Positions 17,169 through 26,151 of a DNA stretch of 64,000 nucleotides are shown here, one piece after another; position 1 is the first letter of the stretch; each line of letters opens with the position of its first letter. Location of the stretch: NCBI RefSeq assembly GCF_003343245.1, contig NZ_CP024901.1, positions 5,208,001-5,272,000 of the forward strand, in the 5' to 3' direction. The position numbers and the translations under genes are program-made. The stretch comes from Photorhabdus laumondii subsp. laumondii. GTDB lineage: Bacteria; Pseudomonadota; Gammaproteobacteria; Enterobacterales; Enterobacteriaceae. Below the pieces are notes generated by a model, which saw only the letters and a list, made by a program, of their open reading frames with translations, was not told the origin of the DNA and did not search any database.

Positions 17169-17199
17169 GCTCCAGCCCCCCGAGAAATGGGGCTGGAGC
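17169..17199 (+). terminator. Hairpin terminator between converging genes
   Basis: GCTCCAGCCCC / GGGGCTGGAGC is an 11-bp perfect stem with a 9-nt loop, 10 bp after the second Xre stop. It has no long T-run, but it lies between converging genes. Confidence 0.65.
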
Positions 17200-17261
17200 A
17201 GTATAGAGGTAGATGCGCAGATAATGGATGGATAATATTCCTTAACTATCTGTAAGACTCT

Positions 17262-18209
17262 TTATTCTTTAAACCATTTAGGCATACTTGATTCAGTTAC
17301 AGGAACACGTTTTAATGAATCTTGGTTTTTATCATCTTTAATACAGTTGATTTCCTCAAATCCCCATTTTCCATCACGATTAGAAAAATAGACTGTGTAT
17401 TTATTTGTATTAAATCCAAAATAGTGATCTGTTGAATCACTAATATTCAAGGAACCGCACGTTGCGGAAGTATGCCATTCACTGCTAGTAGCCCAATCAA
17501 GCACAACTACTATAAAATTCTCCGCCCAGCGAGGTAAAGCAAACAGCAGTAATGATGTTAACATTATGATGCCAAAAAAAGTCATCAACTGATGCCCTTT
17601 TAATTTATTTGATACTAATAGAAAAATACCGTATGAAACTGGTTGTAAGAGCATAAAGAAATAAATAGCAAAAAAAGCAAGTTTCCACCCAAACTCAAGC
17701 AACGGGGAATCACTTATATCCATATTACTCATTTGCATAAAATAACTAGCTGCATATGTACTTGTAATGAAATATAATAAGGATACGCTACTGACAAATA
17801 CAATTTTCAGCTTGCTAAAGATAATATTATTTTCACGCTCCAGGTCATAGAAGGTAAATACTCCGCTGATAACAACAAATATAATAAATACAAGAATAAA
17901 CCATCTCGCAAGCCACACCAAGCCAATATTTAGTAAGAACAAAGATGATACAAAGAACAACCAGGCTAGTAATGATAGTCCTCCTGAAATCTTTTTGACG
18001 ATCTTGTCATTATTAAAGTAAATAAAATAATATATTATTTTTTTGAATGCATCCTTTTGATAGAAACAAATAACTATCGTCAAAAAAAGAAACAATACAA
18101 TAAATGTTTTCTTAAAAATGAATTCGTGCCTAACAAGAAAAGTATTAGTAATTAAAAACATTGATAGAATTATATAAAGAAAATACGTCTTTATCTTCTT
18201 GAATAGCAT
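17262..18209 (-). CDS. Polytopic membrane protein with C-terminal extracytoplasmic domain, unrecognised
   Basis: This 315-residue AT-rich protein has about eight hydrophobic segments covering residues ~8 to 245. A polar domain of ~70 residues with two cysteines follows (SATCGSLNISDS and FEEINCIKDDK). I recognise no family. The C-terminal cysteines suggest an extracytoplasmic, disulphide-bonded end. The gene lies between the regulators and the integrase of the second island, with base composition much lower in GC than its neighbours, so it is probably recently acquired cargo. The start is ATG 18209. Confidence 0.6.
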   Translation of the reverse strand: MLFKKIKTYFLYIILSMFLITNTFLVRHEFIFKKTFIVLFLFLTIVICFYQKDAFKKIIYYFIYFNNDKIVKKISGGLSLLAWLFFVSSLFLLNIGLVWLARWFILVFIIFVVISGVFTFYDLERENNIIFSKLKIVFVSSVSLLYFITSTYAASYFMQMSNMDISDSPLLEFGWKLAFFAIYFFMLLQPVSYGIFLLVSNKLKGHQLMTFFGIIMLTSLLLFALPRWAENFIVVVLDWATSSEWHTSATCGSLNISDSTDHYFGFNTNKYTVYFSNRDGKWGFEEINCIKDDKNQDSLKRVPVTESSMPKWFKE

Positions 18210-18259
18210 GGTATTTTATCCATAAAATAATTGCAGGTTGAATTATGAGCACATAAAAA

Positions 18260-19516
18260 TCATGCCCCCATAAACTCATACGGCACCACATACCCTTCCC
18301 GATTCGCATCCAGATAATCCGCCCACCATTGCAGCATTAGCCTTCGTTCTTCAATATGCTCAGCCTTATGAATATAAGCCGCCCGCACGCTATCGCGTTC
18401 CTGGTGACTCATCTGCCGCTCGACCGCATCTCGTGACCACTGCCCTGACTCAACCAGTGCGCTACAGGCCATCGTGCGGAAACCATGCCCGCATAGTTCA
18501 GTAGTGGTGTCATATCCCATGACCCGCAATGCATTATTGACGGTGTTTTCACTCATCGGTTTAGTCGGGCGACGATCGCCCGGGAATATCAGTTCGTGAC
18601 CGCCGCTGATAGCCTGAATTTCTTTCAGCAACGCCAAAGCCTGGCGGGATAACGGTACTAAATGCTCAGTGCGCATTTTTGCCCCACGCTGAGAGTGTTT
18701 TACACCCGGTATCGCTTCACGTTCAGCCGGTATAGTCCACATAGCACGTTTAAAATCGATCTCGGTCCAGCGGGCAAAGCGTAGTTCACTGGAACGGATA
18801 AAGACGCACAGTGTGAACTTTAAGGCCAGGGTGGTTAATGTCCGCCCTTTATAGTTTTCAATCCTTGCCAGAAAATCCGGTAGCTTATCCAGTTTCAACG
18901 CCGGGCGATGGGTTGCCTTCGGCGGCGCTATCGCCCCGGAGAGATCCTGAGCAGGATTACGCTCTATCAAATCATTCTGCACCGCATAGCGCATAATATC
19001 GGTCACTCGCTGGCGTAGTCGTGACGCTAAATCGAGATGGCCGTTTTGCTCCACGGCTTTCAGCGGCTCAAGCAAGTCTTTAGTCTTCAGATCCGCTATG
19101 TGGCGATGACCTATCGCTGGCAAAATATTGCGTTCCATATCGCGCCATACCCGTCCGGCATGGGTTTCTGACCAGCGGTTTTGGCTGATATTTCGATGCC
19201 AGTCTCTTGCCACTTTCTCAAAGGTTATCAGCGCGTCCTGAGCCTCTTTTTTTCCCTCCCCCCGTTTTTCCGCCGGGTTGATACCATCGGCTAGCAACAA
19301 CCGTACCTCATCGCGCTTTTCTCTGGCTTTCGCCAGTGAGATCAGCGGATAAGCGCCAAAAGCAATCCGGCTTTCCTTACCTTCGAAACGATACTTGAGA
19401 TACCAGCGCTTAGAGCCGCCAGGGCTTATCATCAGGTACAGGCCATGTGCATCTGCGAGTTTGTAAGCTTGCTCGCGAGGCTTAGCGGTGCGGGCTACAA
19501 CGTCTGTCAGGGCCAT
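18260..19516 (-). CDS. P4-type tyrosine integrase of the leuX island
   Basis: This 418-residue paralogue of the 6188-7453 integrase has an N-terminal DUF4102 domain (KLADAHGLYLMISPGGSKRW). The catalytic Arg is in FIRSSELRFARW, the HGFR box in CGHGFRTMA, and the Tyr nucleophile in RAAYIHK. Its start ATG 19516 faces the 3' end of leuX about 220 bp away, the usual position for an integrase that recombines at a tRNA 3' end. It probably inserted the 7605-19735 island. Confidence 0.93.
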   Translation of the reverse strand: MALTDVVARTAKPREQAYKLADAHGLYLMISPGGSKRWYLKYRFEGKESRIAFGAYPLISLAKAREKRDEVRLLLADGINPAEKRGEGKKEAQDALITFEKVARDWHRNISQNRWSETHAGRVWRDMERNILPAIGHRHIADLKTKDLLEPLKAVEQNGHLDLASRLRQRVTDIMRYAVQNDLIERNPAQDLSGAIAPPKATHRPALKLDKLPDFLARIENYKGRTLTTLALKFTLCVFIRSSELRFARWTEIDFKRAMWTIPAEREAIPGVKHSQRGAKMRTEHLVPLSRQALALLKEIQAISGGHELIFPGDRRPTKPMSENTVNNALRVMGYDTTTELCGHGFRTMACSALVESGQWSRDAVERQMSHQERDSVRAAYIHKAEHIEERRLMLQWWADYLDANREGYVVPYEFMGA

Positions 19517-19734
19517 AATTGGGGGTCAACTCCTAATCGAAGTGAATTGACCCTCATCTTGACCCCCAAATCATCTGGATGTCAATGGACGAAAAAAGAC
19601 CAACGTGGATAAAACAGATAAATCAGAGAATGGGTAGATAAGTAAAAATTACTTATTTAACAATGAAATATGGACATAAATGGAAGATTATGGACATAAA
19701 AAAAGCCACCCGAAGGTGACTGATTTTTCCACAA

Positions 19735-19819
19735 TGGTGCCGAAGGCCGGACTCGAACCGGCACACCCGAAGGCGGTTGATTTTGAATCAACTGCGTCTA
19801 CCGATTTCGCCACTTCGGC
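19735..19819 (-). tRNA. leuX: tRNA-Leu (CAA)
   Basis: The 85-nt gene reads GCCGAAGTGGCGAAATCGG on the minus strand and ends CTTCGGCACCA with encoded CCA. The acceptor stem GCCGAAG/CTTCGGC pairs perfectly. The anticodon loop TTCAAAA has the CAA anticodon (19783-19785 on the plus strand), and a long variable arm is present, as required for tRNA-Leu. leuX is a classic insertion hotspot in enterobacteria, and here its 3' end forms one boundary of an island. The att repeat at 7605 copies this 3' end. Confidence 0.97.
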
Positions 19820-19848
19820 ACTGAAGTAGTATGCGGAAAACGAGGGCT

Positions 19849-19876
19849 ATTATACCTGTCAGCGATCTGTTAGCAA
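19849..19876 (-). promoter_or_regulatory. leuX promoter
   Basis: On the minus strand TTGCTA (19871-19876) and TATAAT (19849-19854) are separated by 16 bp. They are followed by a GC-rich stretch (GCCCTCG) resembling the discriminator of stable RNA promoters, about 30 bp before the tRNA 5' end. Confidence 0.75.
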
Positions 19877-20157
19877 CTGTTATCCTTCTCACTTTGGTTT
19901 AAGTGTTGAAAAAAAGATCAAACCCATCTTTCAACACAAATGTGCGTTCAATTACTGAACATCAAAACCCTAAATAAGTACACCTAGCAATATCTTTTCT
20001 ACCTGAAATAGCTCCTCCTCTGCAATACCAGAGAAAAAACAACTCTCCCCACAACAATTTTTACAGTCATAGTTAGTCAAACCACCTGACGCTGATAGAC
20101 AACCTATAATCACCTTATATAATCTCAGCATGATAATTCGCTATGAGGTAAATGGTT
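19877..20157. other. AT-rich intergenic region
   Basis: The sequence holds the back of the leuX promoter and presumably the promoter of the small gene at 20158. CACCTTATATAATCTCAGC (about 20111-20129) carries a TATAAT -10-like element. No longer coding frame is visible. Confidence 0.4.
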
Positions 20158-20244
20158 ATGACGATTATTAGCTGGATTGGTGCTGGGATCTTTTTGGGCA
20201 TTGTCATTGGCGCGTTGATGATGCTGTTTAAAAAGAATAAATAG
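20158..20244 (+). CDS. 28-residue single-pass membrane protein
   Basis: The frame ATG 20158 to TAG 20244 encodes a short hydrophobic helix (ISWIGAGIFLGIVIGALMML) with a lysine-rich C-terminus (FKKNK). This is the shape of many bacterial small membrane proteins, with the positive end inside. GAGGTAA lies seven bases upstream of the ATG, a good ribosome-binding site, and a TATAAT-like element is about 35 bp further up. I know of no named homologue. Confidence 0.55.
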   Translation: MTIISWIGAGIFLGIVIGALMMLFKKNK

Positions 20245-20309
20245 CCGCTTTTGCTATCTTTATCCTGTTTGTGAATTCACTGGAAATATGCCTGATTGGT
20301 CAATTCAAA

Positions 20310-21527
20310 ATGAATAAACAGTTTTTTAAGATCTTCTCCATTTCTGCCATGATGTTGGCTCTCGCAGCCTGCTCTTCTTCAAACAAAATATATTCGGCAA
20401 AGTTTCTGCAACCGAAGAAACAACCATTGAAATGGGAAGTGTTCGAAGGAAATGCGAGAACTAAAAAGCTAGCTTCACAGTTGGTTGATCAGTATGCACA
20501 GGATATTTTCAACAGCAGTAATGCACAAGGCATGGCGATGGTGGTGATTGATAATAATCAGACGGTTTACCGCAGTTTCGGTGAAACCCGTCCGGGAAAC
20601 GGCATCCGTCCAAAGCCCGATTCAATCATCCGTATTGCCTCGCTAACTAAGTTGATGACCAGTGAGATTATGATCAAGCTCGAAGAGGATGAGGTTCTGC
20701 GTTCCACCGATCCGTTGCAAGACTATAGTTATTATGGCGTGAAAGTGCCCCAATACAGCCCTCTTCAACCCATCCGGTTATTCCACTTGGCAAGCCATAC
20801 CAGTGGCTTACCTCGTGAGCAGCCGGGAGGTAGATGGGGGCGTCCTGTTTTTGTTTGGCCTACACAAGCCAATCGCTGGACCTGGTTAAAAACAGCTCAA
20901 TTAGACTCCGCACCAGGCACTACAGCATCTTATTCCAATCTGGCTTACGATTTATTGGCAGATGCGCTCTCTAAGGCTACGGGTAAGCCATATACCCGTT
21001 TGTTATACGATAAGATCACCGGCCCTTATTGCATGAAAGACACGACACTGACACCAAACCGTTCTCAGTGTGCTCGTTTGATGGAAAGTTATAAGCCAAG
21101 TCCGTGTCTTAACACTGTTGCTGCGGCAGGCAGTGGTGGAATCTATTCAACGCCAAAAGATATGCAGCACTGGATGCAGCAATTTTTATCATCAGACAGT
21201 CAGTTACGTAAACAAACCGCGAGTCGCGAACAAGGTATTTATTTTAAGCGTTCCGCTCTGGCTTCAATTAAAGGGATGGATGTTGCCGGTCAGGCAGATG
21301 GCGTTGGCCTTGGTTGGGTTTACATGAACGCCCGCGGCGATGTACCGGGTATTTATCAGAAAACCGGCGGTGGTGGAGGGTTCAATACGTATATGGCAAT
21401 GATCCCCGAACAAAATATCGGGGTGTTTGTGGTGATCACTCGTAAACAACACAGCCTGTTCAGTAGCGTAACAACGGGGGTTAATCAACTAGTAACTGCA
21501 TTGTCGAAAAATCACCATCAAGCTTGA
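20310..21527 (+). CDS. ampH: AmpH-like penicillin-binding protein, predicted lipoprotein
   Basis: This 405-residue serine hydrolase of the class C beta-lactamase fold is closely similar to E. coli AmpH, a low-molecular-weight penicillin-binding protein with carboxypeptidase/endopeptidase activity in peptidoglycan recycling. The active-site motifs are S111-L-T-K114 (IRIASLTKLMTSE), Y208-S-N210 and K351-T-G353 (KTGGGGGF). AmpH also shares ETRPGN and LPREQPGG. The N-terminus here ends LALAAC with Cys21, a lipobox, whereas E. coli AmpH has an ordinary signal peptide. ATG 20310 is chosen because it gives this signal peptide; a frame start at 20271 would add 13 unlikely residues. Confidence 0.9.
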   Translation: MNKQFFKIFSISAMMLALAACSSSNKIYSAKFLQPKKQPLKWEVFEGNARTKKLASQLVDQYAQDIFNSSNAQGMAMVVIDNNQTVYRSFGETRPGNGIRPKPDSIIRIASLTKLMTSEIMIKLEEDEVLRSTDPLQDYSYYGVKVPQYSPLQPIRLFHLASHTSGLPREQPGGRWGRPVFVWPTQANRWTWLKTAQLDSAPGTTASYSNLAYDLLADALSKATGKPYTRLLYDKITGPYCMKDTTLTPNRSQCARLMESYKPSPCLNTVAAAGSGGIYSTPKDMQHWMQQFLSSDSQLRKQTASREQGIYFKRSALASIKGMDVAGQADGVGLGWVYMNARGDVPGIYQKTGGGGGFNTYMAMIPEQNIGVFVVITRKQHSLFSSVTTGVNQLVTALSKNHHQA

Positions 21528-21557
21528 ATCTTTTACGTCGTAAAATCGAGATATCCA

Positions 21558-21588
21558 GGATAGGGTTTCTTAGCCAAAAACCCTATCC
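21558..21588. terminator. Bidirectional terminator between ampH and lptG
   Basis: GGATAGGGTTT / AAACCCTATCC forms an 11-bp stem with a short loop between converging genes. T- and A-rich ends are on both sides, so it can stop transcription in both directions. Confidence 0.75.
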
Positions 21589-21639
21589 CTATGGACCCTC
21601 TAATATCTGGCTCCATACTAGTACCACTATTTCTAAAAG

Positions 21640-22719
21640 CTACTGTCTTCTCTTAAGGAGTAAATAAATACTCACAGTAAGGAACAATAGGCTTGGTAAT
21701 AGTGCCGCCAAAACCGCTGGCACGCTGTACACCAAGCTCAGTGGACCAAAGATCTCATTAAGTACATAAAATAGGAAGCCAAAGCTAATCCCTGTTACTA
21801 TCCTCACTCCCATCGGCACACTGCGCAGTGGTCCGAAGATAAAAGAGAGTGCCATCAACATCATCACTGCAACTGAAAGCGGCGCAAATATTTTTTTCCA
21901 CATATTCAGTTGATAACGGCCTGATTCCTGTTCACTCTGCTTAAGGTATTTGATGTACTGATATAAGCCACTGATGGAAAGCGCTTCAGGCTCAAGTGCG
22001 ACTACATTCAACTGTTCTGGCGTCAGGAGAATTTTCCAGTCAGCAGAAATACGTTGTGATCCGGTGATTTTTTTGCTGTCTGTCAGATCAGATTCTTCCA
22101 CCTGAGAAAGCTTCCATAGGTCGTTATCCTTATCATAAACCGCACTGGCTGCATATTTTACAGAGAGTAGTTTTTTATCATCATTAAAATGATAGATATT
22201 GACGCCTTTAATCTCGGTATCACTCACAATCCGCTGGATGTAGATAAAATCGTCCCCATCTATCGTCCACATACCTTTATTTGTTGAAACCAGAGAACCA
22301 CCAAGCATCTTCTGAGCCCGGTAATTACGCGCCATCTGTTCACCTTGTGGCGCGACCCACTCTCCGATAACCATAGTCAGGATCACCAACGGAATAGCCG
22401 TTTTCATCACTGAGCCAGCAATCTGCATACGGGTAAATCCAGAAGCTTGCATAACCACCAATTCACTACGGGTTGCCAGCGTACCAAGCCCCAGTAAGGC
22501 ACCAAGCAAAGCTGCCATCGGGAAGAATATCTGAATATCTTTCGGCACACTTAACAAAACATAAAGACCAGCAGAAATAGTAGTATATTCCCCCTGCCCC
22601 ACTTTTCTTAACTGCTCGACAAACTTAATAATACCGGAGAGTGATACCAGCATAAACAGCGTCATCAGAATAGTCTGTAGAATAGTCCGCCCGATATAAC
22701 GATCCAATACACCAAACAT
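21640..22719 (-). CDS. lptG: LPS export permease LptG
   Basis: This 359-residue protein is one of the two inner-membrane permeases of the LptB2FGC ABC transporter that extracts lipopolysaccharide from the inner membrane for delivery to the outer membrane. It begins MFGVLDRYIGRTILQTI, has three N-terminal and three C-terminal transmembrane segments, and a periplasmic beta-jellyroll between them. The start ATG overlaps the lptF stop by one base, so translation is coupled. Length and motifs match the E. coli protein. Confidence 0.96.
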   Translation of the reverse strand: MFGVLDRYIGRTILQTILMTLFMLVSLSGIIKFVEQLRKVGQGEYTTISAGLYVLLSVPKDIQIFFPMAALLGALLGLGTLATRSELVVMQASGFTRMQIAGSVMKTAIPLVILTMVIGEWVAPQGEQMARNYRAQKMLGGSLVSTNKGMWTIDGDDFIYIQRIVSDTEIKGVNIYHFNDDKKLLSVKYAASAVYDKDNDLWKLSQVEESDLTDSKKITGSQRISADWKILLTPEQLNVVALEPEALSISGLYQYIKYLKQSEQESGRYQLNMWKKIFAPLSVAVMMLMALSFIFGPLRSVPMGVRIVTGISFGFLFYVLNEIFGPLSLVYSVPAVLAALLPSLLFLTVSIYLLLKRRQ

Positions 22720-23819
22720 CAGGCTACTCCTCTGCCGTTGAAACGAGCCCGGATCCTACGCACCGGCAACGTATCCCAAATATTGAGAACCAGCGCCAAC
22801 ATCAGATAAGTCCCATTAGTCAGCCACATCCAAATCATCGGGTCCAATTTGCCTTTACTACCGTTAGAACGCAGGGAGCTTTGCAATAAGAAGAAAATCA
22901 GATAAAGCAACATTGCGGGCAACATGCTTAATACCCGCCCTTGACGTGGGTTCACCACACTTAACGGTACAACCATCATAGCCATAATCAGTACCGAGAG
23001 CACCAAAGTCAAACGCCAATGGAACTCAGCACGGGAGTCCTTATCATTATCCTGCCATAACTGGATAATAGATTTCTGTTCAACTTTATTATTATCTACG
23101 ATTGAAGTCTGATGCCCAATAATCGCTTGATAATCACGGAACTCAGTGATCCTAAAATCACGCAGCATTGCAGTGCCTTCATAACGCGTACCATGATTAA
23201 GGACGACCACCTGTTTGCCGTCAGGTCGCTCCACCATATGACCGCCATTAGAGATCACCACGGAAGGACGCTGGTTATCAACGGGGCGAAGTTGAGCAAG
23301 GAATACGTTTTCAAACTTATTGCCGTGCACGTTGCCAATATAGAGCACCAGATTACCATCCTCGGAAGGTTTAAACCTCCCTTCCATGATCGCTGCCAAG
23401 CTTGGGTTAGCTTTAGCATCAGCCACCACCTGTTCTTGATATTTCGAGGACCACGGCATGACCCAAATGACATTCACTGCCGCTAGCGCGGAAGTTAACA
23501 ACGCCAGAATAAGCGCCGAAACCACCAGCACACGCTTGCCCAAACCACACGCATGCATAACAGTAATTTCACTTTCAGTATAGAGTTTACTGAAAGTCAT
23601 CAATACCCCAAGAAACAGACTCAGGGGCAAAATCAACTGCGCCATTTCAGGCACACCTAATCCTAACAAGGATAAAACTAAATTTGCCGGGACGTTTCCT
23701 TCCACTGCGGCACCCAAAATTTCGACTAATCTCTGACAGAAAAAGATCAGTAAAAGGATAAAGAGTATCGCAACTTGGCTTTTCAGGGTTTCCCGTACCA
23801 GATATCTAATGATGATCAC
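22719..23819 (-). CDS. lptF: LPS export permease LptF
   Basis: This 366-residue partner of LptG begins at GTG 23819 with IIIRYLVRETLKSQ, almost the same as E. coli LptF. It has six transmembrane segments around a periplasmic jellyroll, and motifs such as LSLLGLGVPEMAQLILPLSLFLG and PLSVVNPRQGRVLSM. It lies divergent from pepA across a 285-bp region that holds the promoters of both, the usual enterobacterial order. Confidence 0.97.
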   Translation of the reverse strand: MIIIRYLVRETLKSQVAILFILLLIFFCQRLVEILGAAVEGNVPANLVLSLLGLGVPEMAQLILPLSLFLGVLMTFSKLYTESEITVMHACGLGKRVLVVSALILALLTSALAAVNVIWVMPWSSKYQEQVVADAKANPSLAAIMEGRFKPSEDGNLVLYIGNVHGNKFENVFLAQLRPVDNQRPSVVISNGGHMVERPDGKQVVVLNHGTRYEGTAMLRDFRITEFRDYQAIIGHQTSIVDNNKVEQKSIIQLWQDNDKDSRAEFHWRLTLVLSVLIMAMMVVPLSVVNPRQGRVLSMLPAMLLYLIFFLLQSSLRSNGSKGKLDPMIWMWLTNGTYLMLALVLNIWDTLPVRRIRARFNGRGVA

Positions 23820-24104
23820 GCTTATTACGCCTGTGAAAACTTGTCTTTTTGCAGGAAAATCGCTAACTTCATTGTATATATACCATTTATTATGTGCATC
23901 AGTTTGGCTTCCTCACTGCTAAAATGATATCGAAGCATTCCATATTCAGGTTCCCAGTCAGAACATACTTATAAGTTAGCTAAATAATAACAAATAGTGC
24001 GTTTAGCTTAACATAAATAGTTAATTTTCTATGGGGTAGATTAATGCGGAACGCTATATTTTAGCGATAGCATCCGTCTTTGTCTTTAAGATTCAGGAGA
24101 ACGC

Positions 24105-25625
24105 ATGGAGTTTAGTGTAAAAAGCGGTAGCCCGGAAAAACAACGTAGTGCATGTATCATTGTCGGCGTTTTCGAACCTCGTCGCCTTTCCTCTATCGCT
24201 GAACAACTTGATAAAATAAGTGACGGTTACATCAGTGCATTACTGCGCCGCGGTGAACTAGAAGGCAAAGTTGGTCAATCACTGTTGCTGCATCATGTTC
24301 CCAATGTGCTATCTGAACGTATCCTGCTTATCGGCTGTGGTAAAGAGCGCGAATTGGATGAACGCCAGTATAAACAGATTATTCAGAAAACTATCAATAC
24401 CCTCAATGAAACAGGTTCAATGGAAGCTGTTTGCTTCTTAACAGAATTGCATGTTAAAGGCCGCAATAATTATTGGAAAGTGCGCCAAGCGGTAGAAACA
24501 GCAAAAGAATCTCTCTATGCTTTCAACCAGCTAAAAAGTAATAAAAATGAGTTGCGCCGCCCACTGCGTAAAATGGTTTTCAATGTTCCGACCCGTCGGG
24601 AGCTAACCAGCGGTGAACGTGCAATCCAACATGGCCTTGCTATTGCTGCCGGTATCAAAGCGGCCAAAGATCTTAGTAATATGCCACCCAATATCTGTAA
24701 TGCCGCTTATCTGGCTTCTCAGGCACGCCAGCTCGCAGATTCTGCCAATAGCCATATTACAACAAAAGTGATTGGTGAAGAGCAGATGAAAGAGCTAGGC
24801 ATGAATGCCTACCTGGCTGTTGGTCAAGGTTCTCAGAATGAATCTCTGATGTCAGTCATGGAATATAAAGGCAGTTCAGATAAACATGCCAAACCTATCA
24901 TCTTGGTTGGCAAGGGGCTGACTTTTGACTCCGGCGGTATTTCAATCAAATCTGCGGGTGGCATGGATGAGATGAAATACGATATGTGTGGGGCTGCAAC
25001 GGTTTATGGCGTGATGCGTGTGGTTTCTGAGCTACAATTACCGCTCAATGTCATCGGTGTCATGGCAGGCTGTGAGAATATGCCAGGAGGGCGCGCTTAC
25101 CGTCCCGGGGATATTTTAACCACCCTATCTGGTCAGACTGTCGAAGTACTCAATACCGATGCCGAAGGTCGTCTGGTTCTGTGCGATGCGTTAACTTACG
25201 TTGAACGTTTTGATCCAGAATTGGTCATTGATATCGCCACACTGACCGGTGCGTGTATAACAGCTCTTGGTAATCATTACAGTGGGTTGTTATCCAACCA
25301 TAATCCACTGGCCCATGAGTTACTCAATGCTTCGGAACAATCCGGTGATCGCGCATGGCGTCTGCCAATGACTGATGAGTTTTTCGAGCAAATCGATTCT
25401 AACTTTGCCGATCTGGCGAATACCGGCGGCAGTGGCGGTGGTGCAATTACCGCAGCCTGCTTCCTGTCCCGTTTCGCAACAAAGTATCACTGGGCGCATC
25501 TGGATATCGCGGGTACGGCCTGGCGTTCAGGTAAAACAAAAGGCGCAACAGGCCGCCCGGTTGCGCTACTGTCACAATTCCTGTTAAATCGGGCAGGAAG
25601 TGCCGGTATCAATAACGACGATTGA
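24105..25625 (+). CDS. pepA: Leucyl aminopeptidase PepA
   Basis: This 506-residue M17 metallo-aminopeptidase also acts in E. coli as XerCD accessory DNA-binding protein and as a regulator of the carAB pyrimidine promoter. The C-terminal catalytic domain has [14 protein letters not shown] (Lys and Asp metal ligands), [11 protein letters not shown] and the signature NTDAEGRL at residues 350-357. The N-terminal domain is basic. The gene lies divergent from lptF and is followed by a hairpin and holC. The CDS has the full expected length. Confidence 0.97.
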   Translation: MEFSVKSGSPEKQRSACIIVGVFEPRRLSSIAEQLDKISDGYISALLRRGELEGKVGQSLLLHHVPNVLSERILLIGCGKERELDERQYKQIIQKTINTLNETGSMEAVCFLTELHVKGRNNYWKVRQAVETAKESLYAFNQLKSNKNELRRPLRKMVFNVPTRRELTSGERAIQHGLAIAAGIKAAKDLSNMPPNICNAAYLASQARQLADSANSHITTKVIGEEQMKELGMNAYLAVGQGSQNESLMSVMEYKGSSDKHAKPIILVGKGLTFDSGGISIKSAGGMDEMKYDMCGAATVYGVMRVVSELQLPLNVIGVMAGCENMPGGRAYRPGDILTTLSGQTVEVLNTDAEGRLVLCDALTYVERFDPELVIDIATLTGACITALGNHYSGLLSNHNPLAHELLNASEQSGDRAWRLPMTDEFFEQIDSNFADLANTGGSGGGAITAACFLSRFATKYHWAHLDIAGTAWRSGKTKGATGRPVALLSQFLLNRAGSAGINNDD

Positions 25626-25646
25626 TCTGATTCCTCTCTTAGTTTA

Positions 25647-25670
25647 AAAGGGCATTTGACAATGCCCTTT
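25647..25670 (+). terminator. Terminator between pepA and holC
   Basis: AAAGGGCATT / AATGCCCTTT forms a 10-bp perfect stem with a 4-nt loop directly after pepA, ending in TTT. Readthrough into holC is possible because the T-run is short. Confidence 0.7.
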
Positions 25671-25688
25671 CTCCGTAACAGAGACATT

Positions 25689-26138
25689 ATGAAAAGTGCC
25701 ACGTTTTATTTACTGGAACAGCCATCACCTCAAGCAGATTTGCAAGCTCACGAATGGCTGGCATGCCAGTTTGCGGCTGACCAATGGCGAGCAGGGAAAC
25801 GGGTGCTAATCGCCTGTGAAAACCAGCAGCAGGCAGAAAAGTTAGATGAAGCCTTATGGCAACGGGAACCTCATCAGTTCGTTCCACATAATCTTGCGGG
25901 TGAAGGGCCAAGGTATGGCGCACCGGTTGAGTTATGTTGGCCACAAAAACGGGGAAATGCTCCCCGTGATATCCTAATAAATCTGTTGCCGCAATTTGCA
26001 GACTTTGCCACCGCTTTCCATGAAGTGATAGACTTCGTTCCTATAGATGAAAATTTGAAACAGTTGGCGCGTGAACGATATAAATCCTATCGCAGCGTCG
26101 GCTTTAATTTGACCATGGCAACGCCGCCAACATACTAA
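25689..26138 (+). CDS. holC: DNA polymerase III chi subunit HolC
   Basis: This 149-residue chi subunit of the clamp loader bridges Pol III and SSB. The start is ATG 25689 ([11 protein letters not shown]), which matches the HolC N-terminus, instead of an upstream in-frame codon at 25656 inside the terminator. It contains the Rossmann-like features [22 protein letters not shown] and [15 protein letters not shown]. It is 13 bp upstream of valS, the conserved pepA-holC-valS order. Confidence 0.95.
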   Translation: MKSATFYLLEQPSPQADLQAHEWLACQFAADQWRAGKRVLIACENQQQAEKLDEALWQREPHQFVPHNLAGEGPRYGAPVELCWPQKRGNAPRDILINLLPQFADFATAFHEVIDFVPIDENLKQLARERYKSYRSVGFNLTMATPPTY

Positions 26139-26151
26139 GTATCAAGATAAA

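Larger units (their letters stand above)
7605..19754 (-). mobile_element. Integrative genomic island inserted at leuX
   Basis: The element lies between the leuX-like repeat at 7605-7624 and the leuX 3' end at 19735-19754. Its P4-type integrase starts about 220 bp from the tRNA. Cargo and maintenance genes include an unrecognised four-frame membrane-protein operon, a RelE-type toxin-antitoxin pair, an integrase-like gene, AlpA-like and RepA-like genes, and duplicated Xre regulators. No structural phage genes are present. This suggests a satellite-like or integrative plasmid-like element rather than a prophage. Confidence 0.75.
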
